DNA of 64,000 nt from JAAYPI01 sp963668615 (GTDB taxonomy: Bacteria; Bacteroidota; Bacteroidia; Bacteroidales; Paludibacteraceae), in contig CAXXCL010000003.1 of the NCBI GenBank assembly GCA_963668615.2, positions 923,145 to 987,144 of the forward strand. The letters are read 5' to 3'. The notes under the pieces are model-generated. The model did no database searches. It worked only from the letters and a program-made list of their open reading frames with translations, and was not told the origin of the DNA. Within the stretch, counting starts at the first letter, position 1. Each line of letters starts with the position of its first letter. Of this stretch, positions 1 through 7,285 are shown piece after piece. A program made the position numbers and the translations under genes.

Positions 1-785
1 ATGCCGAACTGAATCAACGTCGATTTCTATCTATTGTGGGCACACGCAATGCTACCGAATATGGTAAATCCTTATGTTCTAAAATAATAGAAGATCTTGC
101 TATCAATCAACCTGATTTGACTGTAATAAGCGGTTTGGCGTATGGAATTGATGTTGCTGCTCACAAAGCCTCCTTGCAATATAATGTGCCCAATATCGGT
201 GTTTTAGGTCATGGCTTAGACAAAATTTATCCTGCAGGTCATGCTTCTATAGCAAAAAAAATGATAGAAAATGGTGGACTGCTCACAGAATTTATTAGTG
301 AAACAAATCCGGATAGGCAAAATTTTGTGATGAGAAATAGAATCATTGCAGGAATGGCAGATGCAGTATTGGTTGTAGAAAGTGCATCAAAAGGTGGAGC
401 ATTAATAACTGCTGAAATAGCTAATTCTTACAACAAAGATGTATTTGCTTTTCCGGGACGTACAAACGATGAATGGTCTGCCGGTTGCAATAAGCTTATC
501 AAACAGCACAAAGCAGCTTTAATCGAAAATGCAAATGACTTGGAATACATGATGGGTTGGATACAAGAAACTAAAAAAACTTCGATTCAAAAAGAATTAT
601 TTACAGAACTAACAGAAGAAGAGCAAATTATATATGATATATTGCAAAAAGAAAAAAATATTCATATCGATTTGTTAGCAATGAAAGCAAATAAAAATAT
701 TAATAAAATATCACCGCTACTACTTTCTATGGAATTTAAAGGTATCATTAAATGTGTACCCGGTAATATATACGGATTGCTATAA
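1..785 (+). CDS. dprA: DNA processing protein DprA (5' truncated by window edge)
   Basis: DprA/Smf binds single-stranded DNA and loads RecA during natural transformation. The frame is open to the left edge (first full codon at position 3), giving about 260 visible residues, so the start lies outside the window. The GTG near 36 is inside the conserved strand reading FLSIVGTR and is not a start. Visible Rossmann-fold motifs are VGTRNATEYG, SGLAYGIDVAAH, GVLGHGLDKIYPAGH, RNRIIAGMADAVLVVES and KGGALITAEIA. The C-terminal 65 residues look like the DprA winged-helix domain. The gene ends on TAA; a hairpin follows, but its T-run favours the other strand. Family assignment is secure; activity in competence is inferred. 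Confidence 0.95.
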   Translation, partial: AELNQRRFLSIVGTRNATEYGKSLCSKIIEDLAINQPDLTVISGLAYGIDVAAHKASLQYNVPNIGVLGHGLDKIYPAGHASIAKKMIENGGLLTEFISETNPDRQNFVMRNRIIAGMADAVLVVESASKGGALITAEIANSYNKDVFAFPGRTNDEWSAGCNKLIKQHKAALIENANDLEYMMGWIQETKKTSIQKELFTELTEEEQIIYDILQKEKNIHIDLLAMKANKNINKISPLLLSMEFKGIIKCVPGNIYGLL

Positions 786-853
786 AAAAACAAAAGGTAG
801 TCTCGCCTGACTACCTATTTGCTAACCTTAAAATTCAAATACTATGAAAAATC
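784..853 (-). ncRNA. candidate small RNA 1, promoter to intrinsic terminator
   Basis: On the minus strand a TATCTTTG promoter box (866-859) is followed by about 70 nt ending in a perfect 8-bp hairpin (AGGTAGTC/GACTACCT, 816-795) and a T-rich run (TTTTG then seven T). Inside are TTTTTCATAGT (851-841) and TTAAGGTTA (831-823), both also present in the candidate RNA at 35.3 kb. There is no ORF in it and the next sequence downstream is the antisense 3' end of dprA. It therefore looks like a free-standing RNA rather than an mRNA leader. No -33 box is clear. Expression is not shown. Confidence 0.5.
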
Positions 854-1382
854 TAATGCAAAGATATGGAGGTAAATTATCTTTGATTCATAAACATTTG
901 AAAAACAACTGTTTTTTCTCCGCAAACGTCATCGCAAACGCTTGCATTAGCATATTATCGGAAATTGTTTATAAATTGTTTATAAACGCTAAACAAAAAA
1001 TTATAAATAAATTTGAATTTTTGAAAGATACATTTTTATATATTTTAAATTTGAATGACAATAAAAAGATATCTATTTTTTTGACTTATTTAATGAACAA
1101 TACAATGAGTAATTTTTACTCTTTTCCTAAAAAAAGTTTCTTACATTTGCAATTATAAACAAGTTGTTAATAACTATCTTAATTTGCAATAAATAAGAAT
1201 ATTAACTTATTCATAACCTGTTATTAATTTTGTTTAATTTACTGTTTTTAATAAAAACAATCGTTTTATTTAAAATTTTTCAACATAACTAACATTCTAT
1301 ATATTATCATCATTTTATTTAAAACTTACTTAATATATAAAGATAAAAGAATAAGAAATGTTGAAAACCTAAAAATGCACAA
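786..1382. other. 600-bp AT-rich intergenic region with DnaA-box-like repeats (candidate oriC or regulatory region)
   Basis: No convincing gene lies between dprA and nadA. The left part holds candidate small RNA 1 and the elements TCCGCAAACG (919-928) and GCAAACGCTTGC (934-945). The rest is very AT-rich. It has TTATAAACA at 1153-1161 and its complement TGTTTATAA at 966-974 and 977-985 (an 11-bp tandem repeat). It also has TGTTAATAA at 1165-1173 and TTATTCATA at 1207-1215. Each is one mismatch from the DnaA box TTATNCACA. This is suggestive of an origin but not diagnostic. The right end is the nadA leader. Confidence 0.4.
859..866 (-). promoter_or_regulatory. TAnnTTTG promoter box of candidate small RNA 1
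   Basis: TATCTTTG on the minus strand matches the Bacteroidota -7 consensus TAnnTTTG. It is one arm of an inverted repeat: the same 8-mer occurs on the plus strand at 878-885, with 11 nt between. The pair could be divergent promoters or a regulator site. Confidence 0.45.
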
Positions 1383-2306
1383 ATGGATTTAGTAAAAGAA
1401 ATACAAAAATTAAAAAAGGAAAAAAATGCAGTGATAATGGCTCACTACTATCAAAGAAGTGAAATACAAGATATAGCTGACTATGTAGGTGATAGTTTGG
1501 CTTTGGCTCAATGGGCTGCTTCAACCAATGCAAATATTATTGTGTTATGTGGTGTAAATTTTATGGGAGAAACGGCTAAAATTCTTTCTCCTGATAAAAA
1601 AGTACTTATACCTGATATGGAAGCAGGGTGTTCTTTAGCAGATAGTTGTAAAGCTGTTGATTTTGCCGATTTTATTAAACAACATCCAAATCATACAGTT
1701 ATTTCTTATGTTAATACAACAGCAGAAGTAAAAGCACTTTCTGATATAGTTGTTACTTCCACTAATGCAAAAAAAATAGTAGATAGTTTTGATAAAGATG
1801 CAAAAATTCTTTTTGGTCCTGATAAAAATTTAGGAAATTATATAAATAGTATTACTGGTAGAAATATGGTGTTATGGGATGGAGCTTGTCATATACATGA
1901 ACAGTTTTCTTTAGAAAAAATATTGGATTTAAAGAAAAAGCATCCTGATGCCCTAATTTTGGCTCATCCCGAGTGTAAGAAGGTAATCCTTACAATTGCA
2001 GATTTCGTTGGTTCTACGGCAGCTATTTTGGCTTTTACGGGCAAATCTGATTGTAAGCAGTTCATTGTTGCTACAGAAAGTGGTATATTACATAAAATGA
2101 AACAACAAAATCCGGAAAAACTATTTATTCCTGCCCCGCCGAATGATAGTACATGTGCCTGTAACGAGTGCAATTTTATGAGGTTAAATACGCTGGAAAA
2201 ATTATATAATTGCTTAGAAAATGAAATGCCTGAAATTATTATAGATGGAGAATTGCAAAAAAAAGCAGTAAAACCTATTTTGAAAATGCTTGAAATGAGT
2301 AAATAA
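1383..2306 (+). CDS. nadA: quinolinate synthase NadA
   Basis: NadA condenses iminoaspartate with dihydroxyacetone phosphate to give quinolinate in de novo NAD synthesis, using a [4Fe-4S] cluster. Family motifs seen are MAHYYQRSEIQDIADYVGDS, CGVNFMGETAKILSP, GPDKNLGNYI, WDGACHIHEQF, AHPECK and FIVATESGILHKMKQ. Likely cluster ligands are C56 (VLCGV), C169 (GACH) and one Cys of the CACNEC group at 258-263. At 307 residues it is full length for the compact bacterial form. It is a lone plus-strand gene. The usual partners nadB and nadC are not in the window. The ATG at 1383 places MDLVKEIQKLK at the N terminus. A bidirectional terminator follows. Confidence 0.97.
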   Translation: MDLVKEIQKLKKEKNAVIMAHYYQRSEIQDIADYVGDSLALAQWAASTNANIIVLCGVNFMGETAKILSPDKKVLIPDMEAGCSLADSCKAVDFADFIKQHPNHTVISYVNTTAEVKALSDIVVTSTNAKKIVDSFDKDAKILFGPDKNLGNYINSITGRNMVLWDGACHIHEQFSLEKILDLKKKHPDALILAHPECKKVILTIADFVGSTAAILAFTGKSDCKQFIVATESGILHKMKQQNPEKLFIPAPPNDSTCACNECNFMRLNTLEKLYNCLENEMPEIIIDGELQKKAVKPILKMLEMSK

Positions 2307-2320
2307 AATGTGCAAAAAAA

Positions 2321-2346
2321 AATGGGTAATATTATTATTACCCATT
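2321..2346. terminator. bidirectional terminator between nadA and deoC
   Basis: AATGGGTAAT and its exact complement form a 10-bp stem with a 6-nt loop. T-runs follow on both strands (TTTTT on plus; nine T from the A-run at 2314-2322 on minus). It serves two convergent genes. Confidence 0.85.
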
Positions 2347-2371
2347 TTTACATTAATGTTACTTTAATTTC

Positions 2372-3250
2372 TCAAAAATACTTGACTTCTTTTTTATAGA
2401 TATCAGTAAGTAAATTGTTTGCAAGTCTACTAGCTCCTAAGCGAAATAAAGAACTATTTAACCATTCTTCTCCCAATATTTCTTTTACAATGCAATAATA
2501 TTTTACAGCATCTTCTGTGCTTGAAATTCCTCCGGCAGCTTTAAAACCTACTTTTTTTCCTGTATTTTTATAATAATCTCTGATTGCTTCACACATCACA
2601 TAAGCGGCTTCGGGTGTTGCGGCAGGGTTTGTTTTTCCGGTAGAAGTTTTGATAAAATTAGCACCTGCTTCCATACACAAAAGGGAAGCTTTTTTTATGT
2701 TCTTTGCTGTTGCAAGAGCACCTGTTTCCAAAATTACTTTCAAATGAGAATTTCTGCACGATGATTTTATTTCTTCTATCTCTTCGAAGGTTTCATCATA
2801 ATTTTCTGATAAAAATTTGCCGACGGACAACACAATATCAATTTCAGAAGCACCTTGCGATACAGCTAACGCTGTTTCAGCAATTTTAATTTCTATAAAC
2901 GTTTGAGAAGATGGAAAACCTGCCGCAACTGCTGCTATTTCGATGTCTTCAATGAGTGTGTTTTTTACTGTTTCTACAAAACAAGGGTAAACACAAATAG
3001 CGGCTACGTTTTCCATTTCCGGAAAATTTTCACTTAATTGATTGACTTTTTCAGTAAAAGTAATGATTTGTTTTTCATTGTCAGTAGTACCTAAGGAAGT
3101 AAGATCAATTAATGAAAAAAGCTTTTTGTAGACATTAATATTGTTATTTACTTTATAATTATCAGCAATAATCTTAGAAACATTTTCCGTTACTTTTTCA
3201 TCAGAAAGATTGCAATTATAGGCAGAAAAAAGAGCGTCAAAATTTTTCAT
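2372..3250 (-). CDS. deoC: deoxyribose-phosphate aldolase DeoC
   Basis: Class I aldolase that splits 2-deoxyribose 5-phosphate into glyceraldehyde 3-phosphate and acetaldehyde in deoxynucleoside catabolism. Motifs, numbered from this start, are CVYPCFVETVK near 86, the EIDIV aspartate D138, the Schiff-base lysine K201 in FIKTSTGKTNP, and K237 in GFKAAGGI. The frame stays open to an ATG at 3295, but that would overlap dtd by 23 nt. The second methionine (MKNFDALFSAYNC, ATG at 3250) leaves a normal 22-nt gap and was chosen; it gives 292 residues. It is probably co-transcribed with dtd. From memory, Bacteroides often has a small pyrophosphohydrolase gene between dtd and deoC; none is here. Confidence 0.94.
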   Translation of the reverse strand: MKNFDALFSAYNCNLSDEKVTENVSKIIADNYKVNNNINVYKKLFSLIDLTSLGTTDNEKQIITFTEKVNQLSENFPEMENVAAICVYPCFVETVKNTLIEDIEIAAVAAGFPSSQTFIEIKIAETALAVSQGASEIDIVLSVGKFLSENYDETFEEIEEIKSSCRNSHLKVILETGALATAKNIKKASLLCMEAGANFIKTSTGKTNPAATPEAAYVMCEAIRDYYKNTGKKVGFKAAGGISSTEDAVKYYCIVKEILGEEWLNSSLFRLGASRLANNLLTDIYKKEVKYF

Positions 3251-3272
3251 AATAGGTTTATAGTATAGTTGT

Positions 3273-3725
3273 TTATTCTTTGTTATTCGTGTCAATCCAA
3301 ACAGTCACAGGACCATCGTTGAGAAGAGAAACTTGCATATCAGCTCCAAATTTACCGGTTTTTACCTCTTTATTCATCAGAATGCCAAGTTTTTGACAAA
3401 ATTTTTCATACATAGGAACAGCAAAATCGTGTTTGGATGCCTTTATAAATGACGGACGATTTCCTTTTTTTGTTTGGGCAAAAAGGGTAAACTGGCTTAC
3501 AACCAAAATATTTCCATTGTTATCTATCAATGATTTGTTCATGAGTCCGTTTTCGTCATTGAAAATACGCATATTAATTATTTTGTGACATAACCAATCT
3601 ATATCTTCTTCTGTATCTGAATCTTCAATTCCCAGTAAAACCAATAATCCTTTTTCTATTTCTGAAAAAAGTTTATTGTCAATACTGACAGAACAATGTC
3701 TGACTCTTTGTATGACAACCCTCAT
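3273..3725 (-). CDS. dtd: D-aminoacyl-tRNA deacylase Dtd
   Basis: DTD hydrolyses D-amino acids (and glycine mischarged on tRNA-Ala) from tRNA, a chiral proofreading step. The 150-residue protein has the N-terminal MRVVIQRVRHCSVSI strand. It has both active-site signatures: SQFTL at 77-81 and NDGPVT at 136-141, where the Gly-cisPro excludes L-amino acids. Length is normal. Its promoter (TAATTTTG, 3755-3748, with a TTTG -33 box) lies just upstream. It heads the short dtd-deoC unit and is divergent from the nuclease gene at 3892. Confidence 0.97.
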   Translation of the reverse strand: MRVVIQRVRHCSVSIDNKLFSEIEKGLLVLLGIEDSDTEEDIDWLCHKIINMRIFNDENGLMNKSLIDNNGNILVVSQFTLFAQTKKGNRPSFIKASKHDFAVPMYEKFCQKLGILMNKEVKTGKFGADMQVSLLNDGPVTVWIDTNNKE

Positions 3726-3747
3726 TATATTCCTTTTTTGCTGAAAA

Positions 3748-3779
3748 CAAAATTAGCTTTTTTATTCTCTTTTCTCAAA
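3748..3779 (-). promoter_or_regulatory. dtd-deoC promoter
   Basis: Minus-strand TAATTTTG (3755-3748) preceded, 20 nt upstream, by TTTG (3779-3776). This is the full Bacteroidota -33/-7 arrangement, about 20 nt before the dtd start. Confidence 0.75.
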
Positions 3780-3811
3780 ATAAAATGATGGAAATGATAC
3801 TTTTTTCCTTT

Positions 3812-3845
3812 TTTGTGAAAAGACAGTTAATTTTTTATAAATTTG
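3812..3845 (+). promoter_or_regulatory. promoter of first secreted endonuclease I gene
   Basis: TTTG at 3812-3815 and TAAATTTG at 3838-3845 (22-nt spacer), 46 nt before the start at 3892. It is divergent from the dtd promoter. Confidence 0.7.
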
Positions 3846-3891
3846 CTCATCACAGTTTTGCTCATTTATGAAAGAATAAATTTTATAAAAC

Positions 3892-4944
3892 ATGATAAAA
3901 AAACATCTACTCTTATATTTTTTCCTGTTACCTTTTTTTGTTTTTGCCGAAATTCCTTCCGGTTATTACGATAGTGCTTATGGAAAAACAACCGGTACTT
4001 TAAGAACAGCTTTATATAACATTATAAAAGATCATACAGTGGTTTCTTATGATTATTTGTACACCGTATATGAAACAAGTGATGTAACTTCCTCCGGTTA
4101 CGTTTGGGATATGTATTCTAACTGTGTGTGGACACCTGGTGAAAAAAAATGTGGAAATTATTCAAATGTTTGTGATTGTTATAACAGAGAGCACAGTGTT
4201 CCGCAAAGTTGGTTTAATGAAGCTTCTCCTATGAAAAGTGATGCTTTTCATATTTATCCTACAGATGGGAAAGTGAATGGTCAGCGGAGTAATTACCCTT
4301 TTGGAGAATGTACGGGAACTACTTTTACAAACGGTAAGGGCGAATTAGGTACTTCTACTTTTTCGGGATATACCGGTACTGTTTTTGAACCGGCGGATGA
4401 ATATAAGGGTGATTTTGCTCGTTCTTATTTTTACATGGCGACCCGTTATGCTGATGTTTGTGCAACTTGGAGTAGCGGTGCAGCAGTTGTATTTAGCACT
4501 AAAAATTTAGGTTTTACCGATTATGCAGTTTCTCTGTTTTTAAAATGGCATCGTCAAGACCCTGTTTCTGCCAAAGAAATAACAAGAAACGATGCTGTCT
4601 ATGCTTACCAAAAAAATAGAAATCCATTTATTGATTATCCCGATTTGGCAGAATATATTTGGGGAAATAAAGCCGGTCAAAGTTGGAGCACCTCTTCTAT
4701 TGATGAAGAAAATGCTTTTGTTTTTTCTATTTATCCTAACCCCTGTTCCGAAAAGGTATTTGTTCATTGTTCAGAAACAGAAAATGTTCAGTTTTTGTTG
4801 TATAATTTAGAACAGAGACTTGTAAAATACGGCATGATTGAAGATGATTACTCTATTGATGTAAAAGGTCTTTTTCCGGGAATTTATGTTTTGGATTTAT
4901 TTGTAGATGGTAGGTCTTACAAAGCAAAACTTGTTGTTAAGTGA
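3892..4944 (+). CDS. secreted endonuclease I family nuclease with T9SS sorting domain
   Basis: 350 residues. A signal peptide (hydrophobic residues 5-19, cut near FAE) is followed by an endonuclease I domain of about residues 22-260. It has the His-Me finger core NREHSVPQSW (H101), then DAFHIYPTDGKVNGQRSNYP, FEPADEYKGDFARSYFYMATRY and NPFIDYPDLAEYIWG. The family degrades extracellular or periplasmic DNA and RNA. Residues from about 277 carry the YPNP start and KAKLVVK end typical of type A T9SS C-terminal domains, so secretion through the outer membrane and surface attachment are predicted. It is followed, 76 nt later on the same strand, by a paralogue. Several Cys (C78, C87, C94, C96) could form disulphides. 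The specific substrate is unknown. Confidence 0.92.
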   Translation: MIKKHLLLYFFLLPFFVFAEIPSGYYDSAYGKTTGTLRTALYNIIKDHTVVSYDYLYTVYETSDVTSSGYVWDMYSNCVWTPGEKKCGNYSNVCDCYNREHSVPQSWFNEASPMKSDAFHIYPTDGKVNGQRSNYPFGECTGTTFTNGKGELGTSTFSGYTGTVFEPADEYKGDFARSYFYMATRYADVCATWSSGAAVVFSTKNLGFTDYAVSLFLKWHRQDPVSAKEITRNDAVYAYQKNRNPFIDYPDLAEYIWGNKAGQSWSTSSIDEENAFVFSIYPNPCSEKVFVHCSETENVQFLLYNLEQRLVKYGMIEDDYSIDVKGLFPGIYVLDLFVDGRSYKAKLVVK

Positions 4945-5020
4945 TTTTTCATATTTTTTGGAGCATCGGTTTTGATATACGGATACTAATTAGTTTTAAT
5001 GGAACCAAACACTAACAAAA

Positions 5021-7120
5021 ATGAATAAAATTAAACTTTTTTTTGTGTTTTTTATTTTGGTATCCACGGAATGTGTAGCCCAATTAAATCCGTCATATTA
5101 TCTTTCGGTAGAAGGTTTGAAACAAGCAAATCTTAAAACGGCATTAAGTAGAAGGATTCTGAAGCACACCGTTCTTTCTTATGATAGCTTGTGGATATAT
5201 TTTCGTTCCACAGATTCTCTTCCCAACAATCGAATTTGGGATATGTACTCTGATAATGAATATTATTTTTCCGATTATTCTTCTCTCGAAAAGGAACATA
5301 GTTTTCCTAAAAGTTGGTGGGGTGGTTCTTCTTACTATGCTTCTTACTCCGATTTACACCATTTGAATCCCAGTGATAAAGATGCTAATCGAGCTAAAAG
5401 TAATTATCCTTTGGGTGTGGTTGATGCAAGTCCTACTTTTGATAATGGAGTTAGCAAGGTGGGAAATTCCGTAACGACAGGTTATACCGGTATTGTTTTT
5501 GAACCGGCTGATGAATACAAAGGTGATTTTGCTCGTGCATATTTTTACGTTGTTACTTGTTACCAAGATCTTGCATCCAACTGGGATTCCCCTATGTTGG
5601 AGAATAATACTTATCCCGTTTTTACGAATTGGGCTATTAATATGTTATTAAATTGGAGCACCAATGACCCGGTTTCAGAAAGAGAAATCAATAGAAATAA
5701 CGCTGTGGCCAAATTGCAGAATTGTCGAAATCCATTTATTGATTATCCCGATTTGGCAAATTACATTTGGGGAGACAAACAAGAAGTCGCATTTTATACC
5801 GAATCAGAGATAACAGATCCTATCATCTTTTCTCCTTGGGCAAGTGACACTGTTTTTTTTGATAATGTTTTTGAAAGTGATTCTTGCTCACAAACGCTTT
5901 ATGTCCGTGGAGGAAATTTAACAGGAGACCTTACTGTGACCATTAGCAATGATGAAAATGGTTATTTTTCTACTGCCGGAGAAACGGTTATTACACAGGC
6001 TAATGCACAGTTAGATGGGGCTTTTCCCTTTATCATTAAATATAAACCGACGACTGTAGGAGAAGACCGGGCGACACTTACTATTTCGGGTGGGGGAGCA
6101 ACTTCTGTTGTGGTTATTTTAAAAGGAAATAGTTTGAGTAAAGCAGTGGAAAAACCGGTTTTAGCCAATGCTACTAACGTAGGCACAAATTCGGCAACTC
6201 TTTCATGGATACCTATTTACAAGGCTGATAACTATTACTTAGATGTTTATAAAAAAGGTGAAATGACTAATACAATTGTGCTAAGTGAAGACTTTTCGGG
6301 TTTTACTGCCACTAGTTACACTTCCAGTGCACAAGGAGCACATTCCTCCGATATTTCCGATAGTTTGGATTATTTTATGCAGTCCAAAGAGTGGTCGGGC
6401 GAAAAAATTTATCAAGCCAATCAGACAGCCAAATTAGGTACAAATTCTGCAAAAGGCTATTTACAAACACCGGCCTTGGATTTATCGTTCAATGATGGTA
6501 ATTACGTCGTTTCTTTTGATGCTAAGATTTGGACATATACAACTGAGGCAACCTCTATTTTGTTACTCTGCAATGATGTTCAACAAAAAGAGATAACCCT
6601 TACTACCGAAATGCTAAATTATTCTTACGATATAGCAAATGGTTTAGATTCCGCCGTAATCAAGTTTAGTGCCAAAAACGCAACTAAGAATCGTTACTTT
6701 TTAGACAACATTAGCATCCAACAGCAACAGCCTAAGAAAATATATTTTTACGAAAATTACAATGTAGGTAACACCACTGTTTTTGATTTGGAGAATTTGG
6801 AATCGGGTGTTGAATATTTTTGTGTAGTTAGAGGAAACAAAGGAGGCGATATTTCTGCCAATTCAAATATTATTTCATTTACGACTTCGCCAAATTCCAT
6901 AAATGAGTATACTGAAGATTCCTTTTTAGTTTCTGTTTCAAAATTCGGAATTGAAATTCAAAATAAAACAGAAAAAAATGTTCCGGTTAAAATTTTCAAT
7001 ACGTTGGGACAAGAAATAAAAAGCACAATTCTTGATTCAGGGAAAAATTTCATTTCCTTACCACAAGGTTTTTATTTCATAAAAATAGGTGAGTATACAA
7101 TTGAAAAAATTTCGTTGTAG
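5021..7120 (+). CDS. secreted multidomain endonuclease I with Ig/FN3-like modules and T9SS sorting domain
   Basis: 699 residues. Signal peptide MNKIKLFFVFFILVSTECVA; endonuclease I domain of about residues 23-253 with KEHSFPKSWW (H93), SDLHHLNPSDKDANRAKSNYP, FEPADEYKGDFARAYFYVV and NPFIDYPDLANYIWG. A beta-rich Ig-like module (about 265-375) follows. A FN3-like fold then appears split by a jelly-roll-like insert (about 385-630), and the last 70 residues form a T9SS sorting domain (KIFNTLGQEIKS). It is a tandem paralogue of the gene before it, extended by binding modules that may anchor it to a surface or polymer. The pair sits on the plus strand inside an otherwise minus-strand block. Extracellular nucleic-acid scavenging or matrix DNA cleavage is inferred. 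Confidence 0.9.
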   Translation: MNKIKLFFVFFILVSTECVAQLNPSYYLSVEGLKQANLKTALSRRILKHTVLSYDSLWIYFRSTDSLPNNRIWDMYSDNEYYFSDYSSLEKEHSFPKSWWGGSSYYASYSDLHHLNPSDKDANRAKSNYPLGVVDASPTFDNGVSKVGNSVTTGYTGIVFEPADEYKGDFARAYFYVVTCYQDLASNWDSPMLENNTYPVFTNWAINMLLNWSTNDPVSEREINRNNAVAKLQNCRNPFIDYPDLANYIWGDKQEVAFYTESEITDPIIFSPWASDTVFFDNVFESDSCSQTLYVRGGNLTGDLTVTISNDENGYFSTAGETVITQANAQLDGAFPFIIKYKPTTVGEDRATLTISGGGATSVVVILKGNSLSKAVEKPVLANATNVGTNSATLSWIPIYKADNYYLDVYKKGEMTNTIVLSEDFSGFTATSYTSSAQGAHSSDISDSLDYFMQSKEWSGEKIYQANQTAKLGTNSAKGYLQTPALDLSFNDGNYVVSFDAKIWTYTTEATSILLLCNDVQQKEITLTTEMLNYSYDIANGLDSAVIKFSAKNATKNRYFLDNISIQQQQPKKIYFYENYNVGNTTVFDLENLESGVEYFCVVRGNKGGDISANSNIISFTTSPNSINEYTEDSFLVSVSKFGIEIQNKTEKNVPVKIFNTLGQEIKSTILDSGKNFISLPQGFYFIKIGEYTIEKISL

Positions 7121-7138
7121 TTTTTTAAGCCTTTTAGA

Positions 7139-7261
7139 AGCAAAAATTTCCGTAAAGAAGTCCGAAAACCAAAAAATATTCAATTCTCGTGGGGCTAAAA
7201 TAATGGTAAGATGTTGATAAGCAATTAGATGCGGTAAGTTTTGAGGACTTAAATTTTTGCT
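7139..7261. repeat. interrupted inverted repeat between convergent genes
   Basis: AGCAAAAATTT (7139-7149) is the exact complement of AAATTTTTGCT (7251-7261). Nested inside, AAGTCC (7158-7163) pairs with GGACTT (7245-7250). The 123-bp unit lies in the gap between the second nuclease and uvrC. It could be a long-range terminator fold or a relic of a small mobile element. No clear target duplication is visible. Confidence 0.45.
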
Positions 7262-7285
7262 GAAATAATTTTAAAATAGCTCTTT

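Noticed and set aside
844..1158. 104-codon open frame after dprA
   Set aside because: Its start lies on the promoter and 5' end of candidate small RNA 1. The composition is that of AT-rich spacer, there is no domain, and the frame covers the DnaA-box-like repeats.
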